Origin: Lachnospiraceae bacterium
GTDB taxonomy: Bacteria; Bacillota; Clostridia; Lachnospirales; Lachnospiraceae
Length of the DNA: 5,913 bases
Reading direction: 5' to 3'
Assembly: GCA_021205045.1 (NCBI GenBank)
Contig: JAJPYH010000160.1
Span: 1 to 5,913 of the forward strand
The position numbers were made by a program, and so were the translations under genes. Shown here in pieces: positions 1 to 5,913 of the stretch. Each line of letters opens with the position of its first letter. Position 1 is the first letter of the stretch. Below the pieces are notes generated by a model. The model made no database searches. It had not been told where the DNA came from and saw only the letters and a list, made by a program, of their open reading frames with translations.

Positions 1-4
1 GCTA

Positions 5-33
5 ATGTTAAAGATTTTTCGGGACATTTTCAA
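5..33 (-). promoter_or_regulatory. Putative sigma-A promoter firing out of the window, downstream of polC
   Basis: Read on the minus strand, TTGAAA (33-28, five of six bases of the -35 consensus) is followed after exactly 17 bases by TAACAT (10-5, four of six bases of the -10 consensus). The stretch is AT-rich and lies just past the polC stop codon, so it would drive the next gene to the left, which is not in the window. In many clostridia that gene is rimP, the first gene of the rimP-nusA group, but this is inference. The match is good for spacing and moderate for the -10 box. It is prediction only. Confidence 0.4.
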
Positions 34-53
34 AAATGCTTGACACAACTTTT

Positions 54-3000
54 TTAACTTTTTTTCAGGATTGTCTGCAGAAGGTCAAACAAACTGATCT
101 GATTGCTCTCCGGAAGGTTTTTGAGGATGCCCAGCTCGCAGAGCTTGTCCGTGATGGTCTGGGACACCTTGGCGCGCTCCCTGAAGTCATCCTTGCTGAG
201 GAATTCTCCTTTGGAGGCCGCTACGGCGATGGACTCCGCGGCTCCTTCGCCCAGGCCCGCGATGCTGCTTAAGGCCGGCATGATCTTTCCGTCGATAATC
301 TGAAAATTCCGGGCATGAGCCTGAAAGATATCAATGGGTATGAATTCAAAGCCCCTGGCATACATTTCAAGCACGCTCTTCATATCTTTATAGGTATCTT
401 CATCGGTCTTGGTCCATTTGTCTCTTCTGGCCTTCAGATCCGCCATATTTCTGCGCAGGCTCTCCTTTCCCTGACACATCAGCTCATAGTCAAAGCCGGA
501 CGCCCGGATACTGAAATAGGCCGCATAGTAGGCCAGCGGATAATTAATTTTAAAATAACCGATTCGCCAGGCCATCATCACGTAGGCAGCTGCGTGAGCC
601 TTGGGGAACATATATTTTATTTTCTTGCAGGACCAGATATACCAGTCGGGGACATCGTGCTCAATCATCGCCTGTTCCATCTCCGGTTTCAGGCCTTTAC
701 CCTTACGCACGCTCTCCATGATGGTGAAGGCCATGGAGCTTTCCACGCCCATACGGATCAGGTAAGTCATAATATCGTCTCTGGTACAGATGGCAGTACC
801 GATCGTGGCCTTTCCCTCCAGAATCAGGGTCTGGGCATTTTCCAGCCACACATCGGTGCCGTGACCCAGTCCGGAAATGCGGATCAGGTCGGAAAAGCGC
901 TGCGGTTTGGTATCCCTGAGCATCTGAAACACAAACTCCGTGCCAAACTCCGGAATTCCCAGGCTTCCCAGGTCTGTGCCGTCGATATCCTCCGGGGTTA
1001 TCCCCAGAGCAGAGGTATTCTGAAACAGGCTCATAACCTGTTTGTCATCCAGCGGAACCGTAGTGGGATCCACACCGGTCAGATCCTGCAGCATACGGAT
1101 CATGGTGGGATCATCATGTCCCAGAATATCCAGCTTCAGCAGGTTGTGATCGATGGAATGATAATCAAAGTGTGTGGTGACAATGTCCGTACTCATATCA
1201 TTGGCCGGATGCTGCACAGGGGTAAAGGAGTTGATATTTTCTCCCAGGGGCAGCACAATGATACCGCCAGGGTGCTGGCCCGTGGTGCGGTGCACTCCCG
1301 TACAGCCCATGCTGATGCGGTTGATCTCACAGCCTCTCTTGGTGATTCCTCTTTCCTCATAATAGCGGCGCACATAGCCGTAGGCGGTTTTGTCCGCCAG
1401 GGTGCCCACCGTGCCGGCCTTAAAGGTCTGACCCGCTCCAAAGATTACTTCCGTATATTTGTGAGCCTTGGACTGATATTCCCCGGAAAAATTCAGGTCA
1501 ATATCCGGCTCCTTATCTCCCTTAAAGCCCAGGAAGGTCTCAAAGGGGATATCGAAACCGTCCTTGGTCAGAGGATCACCACACCTGGGGCACACCTTGT
1601 CCGGCATGTCGCAGCCGCTGCTGCCCTCGCTCAGAGCCTGTTGTATTTCCGGGCCGTCAAATTCCGAATAGTGACACTTTTTGCAGTAATAATGAGGCTG
1701 CAGGGGATTGACCTCTGTAATCCCGGCCATGGTGGCCACAAAGGAGGAGCCTACAGACCCGCGGCTACCCACCAGATAGCCGTCCTCATTGGACTTCCAC
1801 ACCAGCTTCTGGGCGATAATGTACATCACAGCGAAGCCGTTTTTGATGATGGAATTCAATTCCTTCTCCAGCCTGTTTCTGACAATATCCGGCAGCTCCT
1901 CCCCGTACATTTCATGAGCCTTTGTGTAGCAGATCTCCGTCAGGGTTTTGTCAGAATCGGGAATCACCGGCGGACACTTGTCCGGGCGCACAGGAGAAAT
2001 GTGCTCAATCCGGTCAGCGATTTTATTGGTGTTGGTGATGACAACCTCTCTGGCCTTCTCCGCCCCCAGATATTCAAATTCCTTCAGCATTTCCTCTGTG
2101 GTGTGCAGGTACAAAGGAGCCTGAGAATCCGCGTCCGCAAAGCCCTTCCCTGCCATAATGATGCGGCGGTAAACCTCATCCTCCGGATCCAGAAAATGAA
2201 CGTCGCAGGTCGCCACCACTGGCTTATTAAACTGCTCTCCCAGTTCTACAATCCGTCTGTTCAGGTTTTTGATATCCTCCTCAGAGTGGACGTTGCACAC
2301 CTTGTCAGATTCAATCATAAAAGCGTTATTTCCCACAGGCTGTATTTCCAGATAATCATAGAAGGACACAATATTGGCAATGTCCTCATCGCTCTTTTCA
2401 TCCAGCAATGCTCTGTATAGCTCGCCCGCCTCGCAGGCGCTGCCGATGATGATGCCCTCCCGCAGTTCATTCATCAGGCTTCTGGGCACCTTGGGCACGC
2501 GGTTAAAATATTTCAGATGAGATTCACTGACCATGGTGTACAGGTTCACCCTGCCGATGTCATTCTGCGCCAGTAAAATAATATGATAGGAAGGAAGCTT
2601 TGCAATGGCCTCCGTGCTGGCGCGGCCCATGGAATTGAGCTGGGTCAGTGTCTCCACCTCTTTTTCCTCGCACATTCCTATCATCTTCAAAAAGATCAGG
2701 GCCGTGCATTCCGCGTCGTCCACCGCTCTGTGATGATGCTCCAGAGAGACCTTCAGAGTTTTGGCCACCGCGTCCAGAGTATGCTTGTTCTGTCCGGGCA
2801 GCAAAACCCTGGACAGAGCCAGCGTATCCAGATAAGTATAGGCAAAAGGATACCCCAGGCGCCTGCAGTTTTCTCTGATAAAGCTGGTGTCGAACCGGGC
2901 GTTGTGCGCCACCAGTCCGCAGCCTTCGCAGAATTTCAGAAATCTGGGAAGAACCCGGTCAATCTCCTCGGCGCCGCTGACCATATCGTCGGTGATGCTG

Positions 3001-4700
3001 GTCAGCTGGGTAATTTCAAAGGGAATGGGAGTCTTCGGATTGACAAATTCGGAGAACCTGTCTGTGATTTCTCCCTTTTCCACCTTCACGGCGCCGATCT
3101 CGATGATGCGGTTTTTGACAGGGGAAAAGCCGGTGGTTTCAATGTCAAAGACCACATAGCTGTCCCGCAGCGTGCCTGTCAGATCCGGCCCTGCAGCGAT
3201 CTCGTTGGTATCGTCCACCAGATAGGCCTCGCAGCCATAAATTACCTTGAAAAAATTCTCTTTGTCCGGCTCAATTTCCGCTTCCTTACAGCGGGCTTTC
3301 TCCGCTTTCCACAGATCCTCCCACACATGGTTGGCTGTAGGGAAGGACTGCACCACGCCATGATCCGTAATGGCGATGGCCTTATGCCCCCATTCATAAG
3401 CTCTCTTAATAATATCGCTGACCTCGGAGACGCCGTCCATATCGCTCATTTTGGTGTGGCAGTGAAGCTCCACCCGCTTCTCCGGACTGTGATCCTCTCG
3501 TTTCACCGTGAAATCCGCAGACTTTTTGATGCCGGCCACAGAGCCGATGGTCAGCTCCTTATCAAAGCTGTCCATCATGGTCATACCCTTCAGCTTCAGA
3601 AAGGCGCCCTGCTTCACACTGCCTGTCAGCTCCTCCACCTGATCCTTGCGGACAAAAATCTTGATGGTGATGCTGTCCGTAAAGTCTGTCATGACAAAGG
3701 AGAGAATAACTCTCTCGTTTCTGATTTCCCACTGCTCTACGGAGATCACCTTTCCCTGAATGATGACCTCCCCCATTTCTCCGAGAATGTCTTCCATTTT
3801 TACGACCGGGCCTTCAAAATCCCTGCCGTAAATGACATCCGGATTGTCGCCGGATTTCAGGCCGCGGCGGTACGAAGGTCTGCCGCCTGCCCCGTCCCTG
3901 CTTCCAGATACGCCTCTTGCGGAAGAAAAAGGATTCTGAGCGACATTTGTTTTCACGCCGGTTTTTGCATCCGGCTTTCCGTCCGTTTTCTTCCTGTCAA
4001 AAGAAGACCTCTGTTCAGAAGCGCTGATTTTTGCCGGCGCCTTTCCGGAAACTCCGCCTTTCGCCCCGTTTTGAGCAGACTTTCCTCCTGAAACCACATT
4101 CTCCGCTCCGGCAGCCATCCTTCGCTGATTGATTTCCTCAATTCTTTTGCCGATGAGAAGGTCTTCCTCCCCGCTTTCTTCTTCCTGTCCGGTCTCCACA
4201 TAGCTGTACGTAAAAGAAACTGCCAGCCCGCATCTTTCAAGAAAGATCTTGTCAAGAATGGCCCGCAGTTCTTTTTCCTGCATATGTACGAGGCAATTAT
4301 CCTCCATCTCCACATGAATGTGGTCTGCGGCAGGATAAGTGATCTTCGCATTTTTGAACATGATATAGAGGACATGGCTGTATGCCTTCAGCTCTTCCAG
4401 AATAGAATCCCGGTAAAGCTCCATCACCGTTGCGGCATCATACTGGCTGCTCAGTTCAAAGCGCTCATAGATTTTGATCTGCCAGGAATCCCGGTAAGAG
4501 CTGAGCATTCCATTTAAAATGTCCTCCACCTGAAAAATATCCCTCTTGGAAATCAGAAAGCTGCTCCTGATATAGACGCGCAAAAGACGCTGGCTTTTCA
4601 CGCTGGCCACCCTGGTAACAGTTACCTGCCCCATCAGGTCATTCAGCCTGCCTTCCAGCTTTAAATATGGAAAAACCTCCAGAAATTTCTTTTCCTCCAT
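54..4700 (-). CDS. polC: DNA polymerase III PolC-type, alpha subunit with 3'-5' exonuclease
   Basis: This is the replicative polymerase of low-GC Gram-positives; it copies DNA at the fork and proofreads with its own DEDDh exonuclease. Numbering is from the start chosen here (1548 aa). An N-terminal domain (1-190) is followed by a Gly/Ser/Lys/Ala-rich linker (195-284) and an OB fold (about 297-394). The PHP domain begins with HCH (H413, H415) and TDHG (D446, H447) and resumes at CDVH (D833, H835). Between these lies the exonuclease: DIETTG (D519, E521), D604, H657 and D662. The polymerase part has GSRGSVGS (978-985), a zinc site (C1006, C1009, C1037, C1040), PDIDLNF (D1066, D1068), TTGQHPGG (1139-1146) and the third catalytic aspartate in LDILG (D1191). 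A helix-hairpin-helix-like GLGEG follows near 1482, then a clamp-binding QISLF (1534-1538). All catalytic residues are present and the frame is intact. It is longer than B. subtilis PolC (about 1437 aa), largely through the linker. An ATG six codons upstream (4718) is possible, but only the start at 4700 has a well-placed Shine-Dalgarno. Confidence 0.98.
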   Translation of the reverse strand: MEEKKFLEVFPYLKLEGRLNDLMGQVTVTRVASVKSQRLLRVYIRSSFLISKRDIFQVEDILNGMLSSYRDSWQIKIYERFELSSQYDAATVMELYRDSILEELKAYSHVLYIMFKNAKITYPAADHIHVEMEDNCLVHMQEKELRAILDKIFLERCGLAVSFTYSYVETGQEEESGEEDLLIGKRIEEINQRRMAAGAENVVSGGKSAQNGAKGGVSGKAPAKISASEQRSSFDRKKTDGKPDAKTGVKTNVAQNPFSSARGVSGSRDGAGGRPSYRRGLKSGDNPDVIYGRDFEGPVVKMEDILGEMGEVIIQGKVISVEQWEIRNERVILSFVMTDFTDSITIKIFVRKDQVEELTGSVKQGAFLKLKGMTMMDSFDKELTIGSVAGIKKSADFTVKREDHSPEKRVELHCHTKMSDMDGVSEVSDIIKRAYEWGHKAIAITDHGVVQSFPTANHVWEDLWKAEKARCKEAEIEPDKENFFKVIYGCEAYLVDDTNEIAAGPDLTGTLRDSYVVFDIETTGFSPVKNRIIEIGAVKVEKGEITDRFSEFVNPKTPIPFEITQLTSITDDMVSGAEEIDRVLPRFLKFCEGCGLVAHNARFDTSFIRENCRRLGYPFAYTYLDTLALSRVLLPGQNKHTLDAVAKTLKVSLEHHHRAVDDAECTALIFLKMIGMCEEKEVETLTQLNSMGRASTEAIAKLPSYHIILLAQNDIGRVNLYTMVSESHLKYFNRVPKVPRSLMNELREGIIIGSACEAGELYRALLDEKSDEDIANIVSFYDYLEIQPVGNNAFMIESDKVCNVHSEEDIKNLNRRIVELGEQFNKPVVATCDVHFLDPEDEVYRRIIMAGKGFADADSQAPLYLHTTEEMLKEFEYLGAEKAREVVITNTNKIADRIEHISPVRPDKCPPVIPDSDKTLTEICYTKAHEMYGEELPDIVRNRLEKELNSIIKNGFAVMYIIAQKLVWKSNEDGYLVGSRGSVGSSFVATMAGITEVNPLQPHYYCKKCHYSEFDGPEIQQALSEGSSGCDMPDKVCPRCGDPLTKDGFDIPFETFLGFKGDKEPDIDLNFSGEYQSKAHKYTEVIFGAGQTFKAGTVGTLADKTAYGYVRRYYEERGITKRGCEINRISMGCTGVHRTTGQHPGGIIVLPLGENINSFTPVQHPANDMSTDIVTTHFDYHSIDHNLLKLDILGHDDPTMIRMLQDLTGVDPTTVPLDDKQVMSLFQNTSALGITPEDIDGTDLGSLGIPEFGTEFVFQMLRDTKPQRFSDLIRISGLGHGTDVWLENAQTLILEGKATIGTAICTRDDIMTYLIRMGVESSMAFTIMESVRKGKGLKPEMEQAMIEHDVPDWYIWSCKKIKYMFPKAHAAAYVMMAWRIGYFKINYPLAYYAAYFSIRASGFDYELMCQGKESLRRNMADLKARRDKWTKTDEDTYKDMKSVLEMYARGFEFIPIDIFQAHARNFQIIDGKIMPALSSIAGLGEGAAESIAVAASKGEFLSKDDFRERAKVSQTITDKLCELGILKNLPESNQISLFDLLQTILKKS

Positions 4701-4706
4701 GGATGA

Positions 4707-4712
4707 CTCCCT
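4707..4712 (-). promoter_or_regulatory. Ribosome binding site that decides the polC start
   Basis: AGGGAG on the minus strand lies 6 bases before the ATG at 4700, an ideal Shine-Dalgarno spacing. The in-frame ATG at 4718 lies upstream of this site and is preceded by CACATTTATC, with no purine-rich ribosome site at a useful distance. The site therefore favours a protein beginning MEEKKFLEVFP, which also looks like the usual PolC N-terminus, over one beginning MNRESS. Confidence 0.7.
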
Positions 4713-4746
4713 GTTCATGATAAATGTGACTGCAGGAGGCGCCGGA

Positions 4747-4764
4747 TGTCCGCGTCAGCGGACA
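4747..4764 (-). other. Perfect 7-bp GC-rich hairpin in the ispG-polC gap
   Basis: TGTCCGC and GCGGACA form a perfect inverted repeat around a 4-base loop (TGAC in the minus-strand RNA). Three further pairs (GGA with TCC) can form across a 2-base bulge. In the RNA the stem is followed by GGCGCC and no U-tract, so it is not a normal intrinsic terminator, and polC is probably still transcribed from upstream. It could protect an mRNA end, mark a processing site or cause partial pausing; nothing in the sequence separates these. Confidence 0.5.
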
Positions 4765-4789
4765 GATCCATTTTCAGGAACCAGGCTCC

Positions 4790-5839
4790 TTACTCCCAGT
4801 GATCCAGCTCATAACGCAGAGTCTCTAAAAGCTCAGACTCCGGCACTTTCTTTACAATCTGCCCTTTTTTGATCAGCAGGCCTTCGGAAATGCCGCCGGC
4901 AATGCCGATATCAGCTTCCTTCGCTTCTCCGGGGCCATTGACCACACAGCCCATGACCGCCACCTTGATGTTGAGAGGATAGCCTGCCGCCATGGTCTCC
5001 ACCTGATTGGCCAGACTGATCAGGTCAATTTTGGTCCGCCCACAGGTGGGGCAGGATACCACCTCAATGCCGCCCTCTCTCAGACCCAGAGTGCGCAGGA
5101 TCAGTTTGGCGGACTTGATTTCCTCCACAGGATCGCCGGTCAGGGATACCCGGACAGTATCGCCGATGCCGCGGCTTAAGATCAGTCCCAGTCCAATGGA
5201 GGATTTGATGTTGCCGCTCCAGACAGTCCCCGCCTCGGTGATGCCCACATGGAGGGGATGATCGGTCTGACGGTCAAGAAGTTCATGAGCCTCCACACAC
5301 ATCATCACATCGGAGGATTTAATACTGATTACCAGATTGTCATAGCCCATGTCTTCGATGAGCTTTACCTTGTCCATGGCGCTTTCCACGATTCCGGCAG
5401 CTGTGACGCCGTGGTATTTTTCCACCAGGTTCTTTTCCAGGGAACCGCTGTTGACGCCCACACGGATAGGGATATGACGGTCGGAGGCCTCTTTTACCAC
5501 CGCCTTCACACGGTCGACGTCACCGATGTTGCCGGGATTGATGCGAATCTTGTCAGCGCCGTTCTCCATGGCGGCAATGGCCATACGGTAGTCGAAGTGG
5601 ATGTCCGCCACCAGAGGGATATGAATCTGCTTTTTGATCTCACGGAGCGCGGCCGCGGCTTCTTTGGTGGGCACGGTGCAGCGGATGATCTCGCAGCCGG
5701 CCTGCTCCAGTCTGAGAATCTGGGAGACAGTGGCAGACACGTCCTCGGTTGGAGTGTTAGTCATGGACTGGATCAGGATGGGGTTGCCGCCTCCGATATA
5801 TCTGTCTCCGATTTTTACTGCTTTTGTATTCTCTCTCAT
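4790..5839 (-). CDS. ispG: 4-hydroxy-3-methylbut-2-en-1-yl diphosphate synthase (IspG/GcpE)
   Basis: IspG catalyses the penultimate step of the MEP pathway: reductive ring opening of methylerythritol cyclodiphosphate to HMBPP, using electrons from ferredoxin or flavodoxin, in the cytoplasm. The 349-aa protein is the usual length for the two-domain bacterial form. The N-terminal TIM barrel shows QSMTNTPTEDVSAT (24-37), VADIHFDYRMA (77-87), KIRINPGNIG (97-106) and RVGVNSGSLE (126-135). The C-terminal iron-sulfur domain shows SCPTCGR (C263, C266) and MGCVVNGPGEA (C298, E305). These give the three cysteines and one glutamate that hold the 4Fe-4S cluster in this family, so the enzyme should be active. 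The start ATG at 5839 has a good ribosome site. It lies upstream of polC with a short gap and no terminator, so the two are probably cotranscribed. In related genomes dxr and rseP often precede ispG, but neither is recognisable in the bases available here. Confidence 0.98.
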   Translation of the reverse strand: MRENTKAVKIGDRYIGGGNPILIQSMTNTPTEDVSATVSQILRLEQAGCEIIRCTVPTKEAAAALREIKKQIHIPLVADIHFDYRMAIAAMENGADKIRINPGNIGDVDRVKAVVKEASDRHIPIRVGVNSGSLEKNLVEKYHGVTAAGIVESAMDKVKLIEDMGYDNLVISIKSSDVMMCVEAHELLDRQTDHPLHVGITEAGTVWSGNIKSSIGLGLILSRGIGDTVRVSLTGDPVEEIKSAKLILRTLGLREGGIEVVSCPTCGRTKIDLISLANQVETMAAGYPLNIKVAVMGCVVNGPGEAKEADIGIAGGISEGLLIKKGQIVKKVPESELLETLRYELDHWE

Positions 5840-5844
5840 AAGAG

Positions 5845-5851
5845 CCTCTTT
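5845..5851 (-). promoter_or_regulatory. Ribosome binding site of ispG
   Basis: AAAGAGG on the minus strand ends 5 bases before the ispG ATG at 5839, inside an A-rich stretch. The spacing suits a Shine-Dalgarno and supports this start. The encoded N-terminus (MRENTKAVKIGD) matches where IspG proteins usually begin. Confidence 0.7.
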
Positions 5852-5913
5852 ATTTTTTTGGTGTTAGTCAGTAATTGGGTCGTTAAGCCTTTAAGTCCGT
5901 TTTTTGGACACCT
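5852..5913 (-). other. AT-rich region upstream of ispG, no assignable gene
   Basis: These bases are much richer in A and T than the two genes. I see no convincing sigma-A promoter with proper spacing and no strong terminator; the best inverted repeat is a 4-bp GTCC/GGAC stem with an A-rich loop near 5895-5909. One minus-strand frame stays open from the window edge to a TGA overlapping the ispG ATG, but its codons (several TTA, many AAA) do not resemble those of the neighbours. It is either the spacer after an upstream gene or that gene's last codons, and the window is too short to tell. Confidence 0.4.

Noticed and set aside
25..38. CATTTT/AAAATG inverted repeat after polC as a terminator
   Set aside because: The stem is almost all A-T with a 2-base loop and no following U-tract; it overlaps the putative promoter and would not terminate transcription.
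40..45. Perfect TTGACA on the plus strand near the polC 3' end
   Set aside because: No -10-like hexamer occurs 16-18 bases downstream (the region is a T-run followed by CAGG), so an antisense promoter is not supported.
1193..1441. Minus-strand 82-codon frame inside polC
   Set aside because: It overlaps the conserved polymerase core of polC in another frame and its Arg/Ala/Pro-rich translation has no family features; it is a shadow. The 140-codon frame at 3953-4375 is a shadow for the same reason.
315..2420. Plus-strand open frame of 701 codons opposite polC
   Set aside because: It lies in exact codon register with polC, so each of its stop codons would need a TTA, CTA or TCA codon in polC, which this gene rarely uses. 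The product has no recognisable domain and is fully explained by polC codon bias.
2583..4091. Plus-strand open frame of 502 codons opposite polC
   Set aside because: Same codon register as the 701-codon frame and the same explanation. The plus-strand frame at 4284-4517 is in this register too.
4747..4764. The ispG-polC hairpin as an intrinsic terminator
   Set aside because: The minus-strand RNA continues with a GC-rich stretch rather than a run of U.
5839..5849. AAGAG/CTCTT palindrome around the ispG ribosome site as an operator or occluding hairpin
   Set aside because: The arms are separated by a single base, so no hairpin can form, and 5-bp arms are too short to argue for an operator.

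Overview
This is an ordinary housekeeping stretch holding two complete genes, both on the minus strand. Transcription runs from high to low coordinates. The first gene is ispG (gcpE), the 4Fe-4S enzyme of the MEP isoprenoid pathway. The second is polC, the large Gram-positive replicative DNA polymerase with a built-in proofreading exonuclease. PolC points to a low-GC Gram-positive (Bacillota). The ispG-polC order, the moderately GC-rich codon use and the long basic linker in PolC suggest a clostridium, probably Lachnospiraceae. The taxonomic call is inference from family knowledge, not from a search.

Layout from right to left. Positions 5913-5840 are AT-rich, with no gene I can assign and a ribosome binding site for ispG at the inner end. 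ispG occupies 5839-4790. The 70-90 base gap to polC holds a perfect 7-bp hairpin without a U-tract and a short open frame in phase with ispG. polC runs from about 4700 (or 4718) to 54. Positions 53-1 contain no recognisable terminator but do contain a plausible sigma-A promoter that fires leftwards, toward a gene outside the window (often rimP-nusA in related genomes).

The two genes probably share a transcript: same strand, short gap, no terminator between them. They act in unrelated processes (isoprenoid precursor synthesis and chromosome replication), so the pairing reflects a conserved gene order rather than a joint pathway. All long open frames on the plus strand are shadows of polC. I found no mobile element, CRISPR array, RNA gene or new system. 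The points worth a second look are small: the polC start, the intergenic hairpin and small frame, the extended PolC linker and C-terminal tail, and a 9-bp tandem repeat across the polC stop codon.
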